DNA of 8,357 bases, taken from Clostridiales bacterium (GTDB lineage: Bacteria > Bacillota > Clostridia > Oscillospirales > JAAYOS01). Of this stretch, positions 1-5,310 are shown piece by piece. The DNA lies in assembly GCA_012521525.1 (NCBI GenBank), contig JAAYMG010000219.1, positions 1 through 8,357 on the forward strand, given 5' to 3'. The notes beneath the pieces are model-generated. The model was not told where the DNA came from, made no database searches, and saw only the letters and a program-made list of their open reading frames with translations. The first letter of the stretch is position 1; the number at the start of each line of letters is the position of its first letter. The translations under genes and the position numbers were made by a program.

Positions 1-235
1 CGGAGGAGATTATATCCTTTCCCGCACTATGACAGACTACTGGACCAACTTTGCCAAAACAGGCGATCCGAACGGTCCGAACCTGCCGGATTGGCCTGCC
101 TATAGCGCTGGCACTCCGCTGACAATGTGCTTTGACGAAAAATCGATAAAAGCTGAGGACCTGTCAGGTGATCCGATAACCGACGGGATGGTAAACCTGC
201 TGGTTGAGAAAACATTCAGCGAGTTAAGCAAGTGA
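1..235 (+). CDS. Type-B carboxylesterase, C-terminal fragment (5' end outside window)
   Basis: The reading frame is open from base 2 to the TGA at 233-235 and gives about 77 residues of a protein whose start lies upstream. The stretch TDYWTNFAKTGDPNGPNLPDWPAYS is the signature near the C-terminus of type-B carboxylesterases (alpha/beta-hydrolase fold, para-nitrobenzyl-esterase-like): a tyrosine-tryptophan pair, then FAKTGDPN, then W-P-x-Y. These enzymes hydrolyse carboxylic esters with a Ser-Glu/Asp-His triad, but the catalytic residues lie in the missing upstream part, so activity cannot be judged. An ATG at 29 is internal and has no ribosome binding site. No T-rich hairpin directly follows the stop. 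The family call is well supported; the substrate is unknown. Confidence 0.85.
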   Translation, partial: GGDYILSRTMTDYWTNFAKTGDPNGPNLPDWPAYSAGTPLTMCFDEKSIKAEDLSGDPITDGMVNLLVEKTFSELSK

Positions 236-263
236 GTCCCGTAAATATCAATTTTGAAATAGT

Positions 264-314
264 TTTGCAATGGGCTTTATCAGTTTTAATTTGATTTGCA
301 ATGGTCTTTATCAG
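264..314 (+). repeat. Two-copy 20-nt direct repeat, 31-bp period
   Basis: Copies at 264-283 and 295-314 differ at one position (TTTGCAATGG, then G or T, then CTTTATCAG). The start-to-start spacing of 31 bp is close to three helical turns, so both copies face the same side of the DNA. They lie 90-140 bp upstream of the HAD-family gene, and the second copy overlaps a candidate promoter. This arrangement resembles paired sites for a regulator; that role is inferred. Confidence 0.6.
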
Positions 315-323
315 GCATATATT
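295..323 (+). promoter_or_regulatory. Candidate sigma-70 promoter for the HAD-family gene
   Basis: A weak -35 match TTTGCA (295-300, 4 of 6) is followed after 17 bp by TATATT (318-323, 5 of 6). The -35 and most of the spacer fall in the second copy of the 20-nt direct repeat, so a protein bound there would compete with RNA polymerase. The predicted start near 330 gives a leader of about 75 nt before the gene at 405. Confidence 0.35.
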
Positions 324-404
324 GCAGTTATCCAGTGAAATTTGGCAAACATCGATTCGACATCATCAATGCATCATAAGTGAATGAAAGGAAACAGACC
401 ATAA

Positions 405-1094
405 ATGACGCACAGCCGGACCTGCAAAGACGTTTTTCCCCGTGATTTCAAAGCCGTGATATTCGACATGGACGGGGTCCTCATAGACTCGGAGAGCAAG
501 TATGCCATAGCTGTCGATCGCATGCTCGAGAGAAACAATTTCAGGCTCACTCCCGCGCAGCGGCTCAGTTTTGTGGGAACAAGCGCCCTGCTTATCGGCA
601 AATGGCTCAAGGATTGGTTCCCGTCGGATCCCCGGAGCGTCGAGGAGCTTCAGGCGCTTTATGCCGATACTATACACAACTCGCTTTGTTCCGATGTTGA
701 CGGGCTCATCGAGGGAGTCGAAGAGTGGATAGACAAACTCAGAAGCCGGGGAATAAAAACGGCGGTGGCATCTTCCAGCGCCGACAGATCCGTGGATTAC
801 GCCGCCGACAGGTTTGGGCTGCGTTCGCGCATGGACGTGATCCTGTCCGCAAAAGATATAGAGATCGCAAAGCCCCATCCGGGCATTTTTCTGAAAGCCG
901 CGCGGCTGATGAACGTGGACCCCTGCGATTGCCTCGTTATAGAGGACTCCCAGCATGGCATCGACGCAGCCAATGCAGCGGGAATGTACTGCGCCTCATT
1001 CTCGGGAGCGCCCAGACTGTTCGACGAAGTGCGCGGAGCCGATATAGAAATACGGCGTTACGATGAGGAAACGTTCAGGCGCATTTTCGGATGA
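405..1094 (+). CDS. HAD-superfamily hydrolase, beta-phosphoglucomutase-like subfamily
   Basis: This 229-residue protein carries all four HAD motifs. Motif I is DMDGVLIDSE (residues 21-30), with D21 the expected nucleophile and D23 the acid/base. Motif II is the serine run at 123-125 after a hydrophobic strand. Motif III is K156 in AKPHPG. Motif IV is E180-D181 in VIEDSQHGIDAANAAGM. Residues of about 35-100 form a small helical cap inserted after motif I, as in the beta-phosphoglucomutase/phosphoglycolate-phosphatase group, and the length is typical. It is expected to be a cytosolic Mg-dependent phosphatase or phosphomutase acting on a small phosphorylated metabolite; the substrate cannot be read from sequence. 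The ATG at 405 is preceded by AAAGGAAA (387-394), about 10-13 nt away, a rather long spacing. It appears to be monocistronic. Confidence 0.9.
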   Translation: MTHSRTCKDVFPRDFKAVIFDMDGVLIDSESKYAIAVDRMLERNNFRLTPAQRLSFVGTSALLIGKWLKDWFPSDPRSVEELQALYADTIHNSLCSDVDGLIEGVEEWIDKLRSRGIKTAVASSSADRSVDYAADRFGLRSRMDVILSAKDIEIAKPHPGIFLKAARLMNVDPCDCLVIEDSQHGIDAANAAGMYCASFSGAPRLFDEVRGADIEIRRYDEETFRRIFG

Positions 1095-1100
1095 CCGCCG

Positions 1101-1136
1101 GCCGTGATGATAACGGCTTCCAGATACGGCTTTTTT
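1101..1136 (+). terminator. Weak candidate terminator after the HAD-family gene
   Basis: GCCGT (1101-1105) can pair with ACGGC at 1113-1117 (7-nt loop) or with ACGGC at 1126-1130, which leads directly into six T residues (1131-1136). The stem is only 5 bp, so termination may be inefficient. The stronger hairpin at 1201-1239 would catch read-through. Confidence 0.4.
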
Positions 1137-1171
1137 AATCAAAATTTAATCTTTACTTAACCGTATTGAGT

Positions 1172-1200
1172 TTTACAACCTGCTTGATACAGTGTATAAT
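1172..1200 (+). promoter_or_regulatory. Near-consensus sigma-70 promoter abutting a terminator hairpin
   Basis: TTTACA (1172-1177, 5 of 6) and a perfect TATAAT (1195-1200) are separated by exactly 17 bp. This is the best -35/-10 match upstream of xpaC. The expected start near 1207 falls inside the left arm of the terminator hairpin that begins at 1201, so a transcript from here would lack most of that arm. It may therefore escape the terminator and read on to xpaC with a leader of about 230 nt. This is inference from geometry. Confidence 0.55.
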
Positions 1201-1239
1201 TAAGGCTGAGCAGTATTTTGTCAGCCTTATTTTCTTTTT
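1201..1239 (+). terminator. Strong intrinsic terminator
   Basis: TAAGGCTGA (1201-1209) and TCAGCCTTA (1221-1229) form a perfect 9-bp stem around an 11-nt loop, followed by TTTTCTTTTT (1230-1239). The T tract lies only on the + strand side, so it should stop rightward transcripts, most likely from the HAD-family gene that ends at 1094. Confidence 0.8.
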
Positions 1240-1266
1240 CATGCATATAATACTGTTAAACACATA

Positions 1267-1292
1267 TGTATCTTTTGTCTGTATCTTTTGCC
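1267..1292 (+). repeat. 13-nt tandem duplication in the xpaC leader
   Basis: TGTATCTTTTGTC (1267-1279) is followed directly by TGTATCTTTTGCC (1280-1292), 12 of 13 identical. The pair is flanked by two copies of ATATGTAT. It may be a simple replication-slippage duplication or a tandem protein site. Confidence 0.5.
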
Positions 1293-1364
1293 TATATCAT
1301 ATGTATGGTCTGCATTGGTACCGTCACAAACCCAACGTAAGACTAGCATCAGGACTTGCATCCA

Positions 1365-1398
1365 TTGATCGGACCAAATTCGGTCGGCATTTGATCGG
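1365..1398. promoter_or_regulatory. Possible operator: TTGATCGG direct repeats around a short dyad
   Basis: TTGATCGG occurs at 1365-1372 and 1391-1398, 26 bp apart. Between them GACC (1372-1375) and GGTC (1382-1385) form a short dyad. The element lies 36-70 bp upstream of the xpaC start. The matches are short, so chance is a serious alternative. Confidence 0.2.
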
Positions 1399-1434
1399 GC
1401 ACAAAAGAAAGCATCATTCGACGAGAGGTAAGCC

Positions 1435-2085
1435 ATGGACAATCCTTCAAAATTCGTAAAAACGAAAACCATATACTCGCCCTACCCTTATTATATCGTA
1501 GCGGGACTGTGGCTTGTCGGAGCTTTCATATTCAAATATCACAAGTTGCCGGTACTCCTTATGACCGGTGCGGTATCAATACTCGTTTTTTATCTGTCAA
1601 AGCGGATATTCCCTCCCAAAACGATAACAGTGGTCGAGCGCAACTACGAACCGGCGAAGTCCGGAAACAGGGACGCCGATCTGATGTTGCAGGAAGGGTA
1701 TAAAGCATTAAAAAGGCTGCGGGAGCTCAACGACCTTATCCCACATGAAAGGCTGTCCGCGCTGATGGATAAACTGGAAATCGCAGGCCTGTCGATCTTT
1801 GAGCATATATCCGCCCATCCCGAGAAAGCCCCCCAAATCAGAAGGCTCATCAACTATTATCTGCCGTCCACGATCAAGATGATGGAGATGTGGAACGAAA
1901 TGAGCGCACAGGACGTCAAAGTGGACAATATCAGGAGTTCCATGGAGCGGATCGAAAACGTCATGGAAACGATGGTGAAGGTGTTTGAAAAGCAGCTGGA
2001 CACGCTGTACTTCCACACCGCCCTTGACATATCAGCCGAAATCGATGTGCTGGAAAGCATGTTTGCCCAGGAAGGGATCAAATAA
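1435..2085 (+). CDS. xpaC: XpaC-family (5-bromo-4-chloroindolyl phosphate hydrolysis) membrane protein
   Basis: This 216-residue protein starts at an ATG with AGAGG (1424-1428) 6 nt upstream. Two predicted membrane segments near residues 18-34 and 38-54 are followed by a helical domain from about 80 to the end. Its stretch LMLQEGYKALKRLRELN, then pairs such as HPEKAPQIRRLINYYLPST, match the XpaC family. The family is named for an indolyl-phosphate hydrolysis phenotype in Bacillus, but no phosphatase active site is visible, and its biochemical role is unsettled. The helical part is likely cytoplasmic and membrane-tethered. The telA gene follows after 21 nt, the same pairing as xpaC-yaaN in Bacillus subtilis, which suggests that the two products work together. 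Family assignment is confident; function is not. Confidence 0.85.
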   Translation: MDNPSKFVKTKTIYSPYPYYIVAGLWLVGAFIFKYHKLPVLLMTGAVSILVFYLSKRIFPPKTITVVERNYEPAKSGNRDADLMLQEGYKALKRLRELNDLIPHERLSALMDKLEIAGLSIFEHISAHPEKAPQIRRLINYYLPSTIKMMEMWNEMSAQDVKVDNIRSSMERIENVMETMVKVFEKQLDTLYFHTALDISAEIDVLESMFAQEGIK

Positions 2086-2106
2086 TAGGAACAGGAGCGA
2101 ACAGTC

Positions 2107-3276
2107 ATGAACGAAAATAGAATCGAACTTTCACTCGAACCGAATTTCGACATCCAGGCCCCTGTTATCGATCTTACGGAGATCTCCGAATCAGCCAGGC
2201 AAAAACCGGAAGCGGCTATAGCGAACATCAACGAAAATCAGCTTTCGCCTGAAGAGCGGAAGATGGTGGAGGAGTTTGCGTCGAAAATCGACCTCAACGA
2301 CTCCAATATGATCCTGATGTACGGCGCCGGAGCGCAGAAGAAGGTCGCCGATTTTTCCGAAACCGCCCTTGCCAATGTCCGCACCAAGGACATGGGCGAA
2401 ATCGGAGACATGATAACGGACCTTGTGGGACAACTGAAAAGTTTTTCGGTCGAAGAAGAGCAAAAGGGATTCCTTGGCCTGTTCAAGCGGGCAGGCAACC
2501 GGATCTCGGCAATGAAAGCAAAATACGAAAAGGCCGAAGTCAACGTCAACAAGATCTGCGAGATGCTGGAAAACCATCAGATACAGCTTCTAAAGGACGC
2601 CGCCATGCTGGATAAACTTTATATCCTAAATCTCACTTATTTCAAGGAGATTTCGATGTACATCCTGGCCGGAAAGAAGAAGCTGGAAGAGGCAAGGAAC
2701 GAACTTGCGGCTCTGGTCGAGAAGGCAAGACAGACGGGTCTGCCCGAGGACGTCCAGGCGGCAAGGGACTTTGACGAGCGCTGCAACCGCTTTGAGAAGA
2801 AACTGCACGACCTGGAGCTGACTCGCATGGTCTCGATACAGATGGCACCCCAGATCAGGCTCGTGCAGAACAATGACGCCATGATGGTCGAGAAGATACA
2901 GTCGACCCTGATCAACACGATACCTCTCTGGAAAAGTCAAATGGTTCTCGCACTCGGGATCGCGCATTCCCGCCAGGCCATCGAAGCCCAGCGTGAGGTA
3001 ACCAACATGACAAACGAACTGCTGCGCAGAAACGCCGAGATCCTTAAGACCGGAACGCTGGAAGCCGCAAAGGAATCTGAGCGCGGGATCGTGGATATCG
3101 AAACGCTCAAGCAGACCAACGAGACCCTGATTTCAACTCTGGATGAGGTCATGCGCATCCAGGAAGAAGGCCGCCAAAAGCGCCGGGCGGCGGAAGCCGA
3201 GCTCGGAAGGATCGAAGAAGAGCTGAAGAACAAACTCATGCAGATCCGCGATGCCAGGCAAATAAGTCCTCAGTAA
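2107..3276 (+). CDS. telA: TelA-family protein (toxic anion/tellurite resistance family)
   Basis: The 389-residue product starts at ATG with AGGAG (2093-2097) 9 nt upstream. Residues of about 60-115 carry the TelA hallmark: KIDLNDSNMILMYGAGAQKK, then a DMGEIGDMITDLVGQLKSF-type segment (95-113). The rest is almost entirely helical, with a charged coiled coil at about 285-385. The first 40 residues are probably disordered. No signal peptide or membrane helix is seen, so it should be cytosolic, perhaps recruited to the membrane by the preceding XpaC protein. Members have been linked to tellurite and cell-envelope stress resistance, but the mechanism is unclear and many are simply found next to xpaC. 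Length is normal and the frame is intact. The stop codon overlaps the first copy of an intergenic repeat. Confidence 0.9.
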   Translation: MNENRIELSLEPNFDIQAPVIDLTEISESARQKPEAAIANINENQLSPEERKMVEEFASKIDLNDSNMILMYGAGAQKKVADFSETALANVRTKDMGEIGDMITDLVGQLKSFSVEEEQKGFLGLFKRAGNRISAMKAKYEKAEVNVNKICEMLENHQIQLLKDAAMLDKLYILNLTYFKEISMYILAGKKKLEEARNELAALVEKARQTGLPEDVQAARDFDERCNRFEKKLHDLELTRMVSIQMAPQIRLVQNNDAMMVEKIQSTLINTIPLWKSQMVLALGIAHSRQAIEAQREVTNMTNELLRRNAEILKTGTLEAAKESERGIVDIETLKQTNETLISTLDEVMRIQEEGRQKRRAAEAELGRIEEELKNKLMQIRDARQISPQ

Positions 3277-3303
3277 CCGTTCCCCGTGCATGAAGACCGG
3301 TTC
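3275..3303 (+). repeat. Intergenic hairpin repeat, copy 1 (29 nt)
   Basis: This copy begins inside the telA stop codon. It runs from AACCG through a core CCCCGTGCATGAAG to CCGGTTC, and its ends AACCG and CGGTT can pair. The second copy at 3336-3365 is the same apart from one inserted T and one A-to-G change. No T tract follows, so it is not a standard terminator. Confidence 0.7.
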
Positions 3304-3335
3304 AGCATGACGAGATGGAAACTCAGCAGAAGATG

Positions 3336-3365
3336 AACCGTTTCCCCGTGCATGAAGGCCGGTTC
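3336..3365 (+). repeat. Intergenic hairpin repeat, copy 2 (30 nt)
   Basis: This copy lies 61 bp after copy 1 and shares the core CCCCGTGCATGAAG. Here the ends pair one base further (GAACCG at 3335-3340 with CGGTTC at 3360-3365). A fragment AACCGGT recurs at 3386-3392. Two near-identical hairpin units in one gap suggest a REP-like dispersed repeat or a regulatory/mRNA-processing element between telA and lemA. Confidence 0.7.
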
Positions 3366-3431
3366 CCCTGCCTGCGCTTACTTGTAACCGGTATATAACA
3401 AAAGCTATCACTCTACAGGAGTATGCTGGAA

Positions 3432-3971
3432 ATGAAAAATCCGAAAGTGGCATGTGTCATAATGGTCGCTGCCATCATCCTCTCCGTCATCATCGGCGGA
3501 CACCGTTCTCTCTCCGCAGAGGCCGCGAAAGTCGAAGACATCTTCTATAACGGAGTTGCCGGGGACGGCTTCGGTGTAAACAGGGAGCTCAGCTATCGGG
3601 TCGGGCTCGCAAACAATATGGTAACTGTCGCAAAGCGGTATCTGCCGGCCGACGATCCGGATATCAAAGCGGTGCTTGACGCATGTTCAGCGATCGAAAA
3701 GGCAAAAAAGACGACGGATAAGGTGGCGGCAAACCGCAAACTCCAGTCCGCCTGTTCCGATCTGTATGAAAGGCTCGGAAAAGTCGACCTGAATGAAAAG
3801 GACTCAAGATACCGCGAAAACCTGATGACCGATCTCAACTCCAGCAACGATATAATAAGCAGGGACGGATATAATCAAAAAGCCGAACAGTTCAATACTG
3901 AACTGAAACGCTTTCCCGCTAATATCATAGGCCGTATCACAGGTATAAAGGCTTTTGCACTGGGCCGGTAA
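3432..3971 (+). CDS. lemA: Short, divergent LemA-family protein
   Basis: This 179-residue protein has one N-terminal hydrophobic segment (residues 6-22) and then a helical domain exported or anchored at the membrane. The C-terminal part DGYNQKAEQFNTELKRFPAN is the typical LemA signature (YN..v..yN..l..fP.n), followed by an IIGRITGIKAF end. The usual early motif R.DLIPNLV is degraded to a RVGLANNMV-like form, so this is a divergent member. I chose the ATG at 3432 because AGGAG (3417-3421) is 10 nt away; the in-frame ATG at 3423 would leave only 1 nt and is unlikely, though it would add three residues. The TPM gene follows after 42 nt, a recurrent partnership. LemA function is unknown; it is thought to be an extracytoplasmic helical scaffold. 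Confidence 0.8.
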   Translation: MKNPKVACVIMVAAIILSVIIGGHRSLSAEAAKVEDIFYNGVAGDGFGVNRELSYRVGLANNMVTVAKRYLPADDPDIKAVLDACSAIEKAKKTTDKVAANRKLQSACSDLYERLGKVDLNEKDSRYRENLMTDLNSSNDIISRDGYNQKAEQFNTELKRFPANIIGRITGIKAFALGR

Positions 3972-4000
3972 GACCGTGACACGGCGATCATCCCGAAAAA

Positions 4001-4006
4001 AGGAGG
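4001..4006 (+). promoter_or_regulatory. Shine-Dalgarno site that decides the TTG start of the TPM gene
   Basis: A perfect AGGAGG sits 7 nt upstream of the TTG at 4014. The downstream in-frame ATG at 4038 has no purine-rich site at a useful distance, so TTG is the better-supported start. Confidence 0.7.
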
Positions 4007-4013
4007 AGCCCTG

Positions 4014-5051
4014 TTGGGGCACAGGGCCGTTATACAGATGAAAAAAATCGCATGTTTGCTTCTGACGGCATGTCTTATCATAATCGGAGCCGCAGCCGCC
4101 AATATCCCCGAGCCGACCGAGGCGTTTTATGTTGCCGACTTTGCCGGTGTGTTGTCACGTGAAACCTCCGACCATATCGTCGCAAAGAATATAGACCTGT
4201 ATGAACGCACAGGTGCTCAGATCGTCGTCGCCACGGTCGATTTCCTTGGCGGAGAAGACATCGGGGACTACGCCTATCAGATGTTCAACTATTGGGAGAT
4301 CGGCTCCGCGGAGAAAAACAACGGAGTGTTGCTTCTCCTGGCGATCGGGGAGGATAACTATTGGGCTTTACAGGGCAAGGGCCTTGAAAGAGAACTCCCC
4401 AGTTCGGAGCTTGGCGATCTCCTTTACGAGTATCTGGAAGATGACTTTGCTGCAGGCAACTATGATGCGGGCGTCAGAAAGGTCTTTGACGCTATTTACA
4501 GTAAAGTAGACAACATATACAGGTATTCCGACCAGGGCGGCAAATCTCCCGGTTATACGATTCCCCAGCCGGTAAACGAAGATAAGGGCTCGTATGTTAG
4601 AGCCCCGCTCTTCGGACTGTTCTTTGGGGGAGCAAGTCTTATTTCAGCCATTATTATCATTTTCTTCATCGTGATATTTATTCTGGCTATCACTTCGCCG
4701 TTCCGCAGGATACGCCGCGGCGTATACCCCAGGCCGTACCGTACCTGGTGGCGGCCATGGGGATTCTGGGGCTTTGGCAGGACGTGGCACCATCACCACA
4801 GGCATGGTCCTCCCCCGCCTCCACCACCTCCCCCGCCGAGAGTCCCCCCTCATTCCCATACGACCGGCAGCGATATCTTCCGGGGAGGAGGCGGTTTTAC
4901 CCGCGGAGGAGGAGCAGGTCGCGGATCGTCCTCCGTCAGCCGTAGCAGCGGCGTCTCGCGCGGCAGCTTCGGAGGCAGCTCGTTCAAAGGCGGAGGTTCG
5001 TTCAGAGGCGGTGGCGGCAGTACCCGCGGCGGCGGAGCCGGAAGAAAGTAA
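4014..5051 (+). CDS. TPM-domain (YgcG-like) membrane protein with poly-Pro and Arg/Gly-rich tail
   Basis: The 345-residue product starts at TTG 4014 with AGGAGG 7 nt upstream; an alternative ATG at 4038 would drop eight residues but keep the signal sequence. In order it has a signal peptide (about 9-29), a TPM domain (about 38-172; FYVADFAGVLS, later NNGVLLLLAIGEDNYWALQG), a membrane helix (about 203-226) and a basic segment (RRIRRG). A Trp-rich stretch and a His cluster (259-262) then lead to ten prolines (266-275) and a Gly/Ser/Arg tail. The TPM domain should lie outside the membrane and the tail, by the positive-inside rule, in the cytoplasm. TPM proteins commonly pair with LemA, as here, and are tied to envelope or membrane-protein quality control; enzymatic activity is unproven. 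A strong terminator follows. Confidence 0.85.
   Translation: MGHRAVIQMKKIACLLLTACLIIIGAAAANIPEPTEAFYVADFAGVLSRETSDHIVAKNIDLYERTGAQIVVATVDFLGGEDIGDYAYQMFNYWEIGSAEKNNGVLLLLAIGEDNYWALQGKGLERELPSSELGDLLYEYLEDDFAAGNYDAGVRKVFDAIYSKVDNIYRYSDQGGKSPGYTIPQPVNEDKGSYVRAPLFGLFFGGASLISAIIIIFFIVIFILAITSPFRRIRRGVYPRPYRTWWRPWGFWGFGRTWHHHHRHGPPPPPPPPPPRVPPHSHTTGSDIFRGGGGFTRGGGAGRGSSSVSRSSGVSRGSFGGSSFKGGGSFRGGGGSTRGGGAGRK
4878..5045 (+). repeat. Internal protein repeat in the TPM tail
   Basis: The 15-residue unit FRGGGG(F/S)TRGGGAGR is encoded at 4878-4922 (residues 289-303) and 5001-5045 (residues 330-344), 14 of 15 identical. The codons differ between copies, so the repeat is conserved more as protein than as DNA. 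The 26 residues between are Ser/Gly/Arg-rich. Confidence 0.75.
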
Positions 5052-5058
5052 TGACCTG

Positions 5059-5086
5059 AAGGGGATCGCATACGCGGTCCCCTTTT
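5059..5086 (+). terminator. Strong intrinsic terminator after the TPM gene
   Basis: AAGGGGATCGC (5059-5069) pairs with GCGGTCCCCTT (5074-5084) over 11 bp with a single T-G wobble and a 4-nt ATAC loop, then runs into TTTT, with six further T residues at 5094-5099. It begins 7 nt after the stop and closes the lemA-TPM transcript. Confidence 0.85.
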
Positions 5087-5145
5087 AGTGTGCTTTTTTG
5101 CTTGCCTTTTTCTATTAAGAATCTGCATCGTTTTTATTAGCAGCA

Positions 5146-5187
5146 CCTGATTAGAAGTACCAGATCAGGATCACCTGATCCTCTGAT
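5146..5187. promoter_or_regulatory. Palindrome cluster upstream of purD
   Basis: GATCAGG (5163-5169) and CCTGATC (5174-5180) form a perfect 7-bp inverted repeat around ATCA. Another CCTGAT lies at 5146-5151 and a related TCTGAT at 5182-5187. No T tract follows, so it is not a terminator. It lies about 70-105 bp upstream of the purD -35, a position consistent with an upstream regulator site. Its sequence does not match a PurR box I recognise. Confidence 0.4.
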
Positions 5188-5226
5188 ATGATTGCATCCT
5201 GCATTCGCAGCCTATACCGGTCCTTT

Positions 5227-5235
5227 CCCCCCCCC
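5227..5235 (+). repeat. Homopolymeric C9 tract
   Basis: Nine consecutive C residues lie 16 bp upstream of the -35 of the purD promoter, between the short inverted repeat ACCGG (5216-5220) and CCGGT (5244-5248). Such tracts vary in length by slippage and are also prone to sequencing error. Confidence 0.6.
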
Positions 5236-5251
5236 AACAGTTCCCGGTCTA

Positions 5252-5280
5252 TTGTAAAAAAGCTTCATATGTGTTATTAT
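5252..5280 (+). promoter_or_regulatory. Extended -10 promoter for the purD operon
   Basis: TTGTAA (5252-5257, 4 of 6) and TATTAT (5275-5280, 5 of 6) are separated by 17 bp, and TGT precedes the -10 to give an extended TGnTATTAT. The predicted start near 5287 leaves a leader of about 24 nt carrying the purD ribosome binding site GAGGG (5302-5306). This leader is too short for a purine riboswitch. Confidence 0.65.
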
Positions 5281-5310
5281 TTGATAAGCAAATGTTGAAA
5301 TGAGGGAATT

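Larger units (their letters stand above)
1240..1434. other. Non-coding leader region upstream of xpaC
   Basis: This A+T-rich stretch between the terminator and xpaC shows no credible gene. A 73-codon frame from the ATG at 1241 runs out of frame into xpaC, has no ribosome binding site and resembles no family I know. The stretch contains a 13-nt tandem repeat (1267-1292), a duplicated ATATGTAT (1264-1271 and 1300-1307) and a duplicated TTGATCGG flanking a short dyad (1365-1398). I see no riboswitch or tRNA fold. It is most likely the 5' untranslated/regulatory region of the xpaC operon. Confidence 0.5.

Noticed and set aside
29..235. Small independent 68-residue gene
   Set aside because: The ATG is internal to the carboxylesterase C-terminal motif, the frame stays open upstream to base 2 and no ribosome binding site precedes it.
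366..956. 196-codon antisense frame across the HAD gene
   Set aside because: It is the complement of a gene with all four HAD motifs; its own product looks like no known family.
1166..1459. 97-codon frame in the gap before xpaC
   Set aside because: It spans a promoter and a strong terminator, lacks a ribosome binding site, overlaps xpaC out of frame and has no recognisable domain.
3275..3365. CRISPR array
   Set aside because: Only two copies are present, they are imperfect with an indel, and no cas gene or further spacer unit is nearby.
3423..3431. ATG at 3423 as the lemA start
   Set aside because: The Shine-Dalgarno AGGAG ends 1 nt before it, which is too close; the ATG at 3432 has a workable 10-nt spacing.
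4774..5088. Ala-rich frame overlapping the TPM tail
   Set aside because: It arises from reading the GC-rich Gly/Arg repeat in another frame and runs into the terminator.
5087..5310. Purine riboswitch upstream of purD
   Set aside because: The predicted start near 5287 leaves about 24 nt of leader, and no aptamer-like three-way junction is visible in the upstream DNA.
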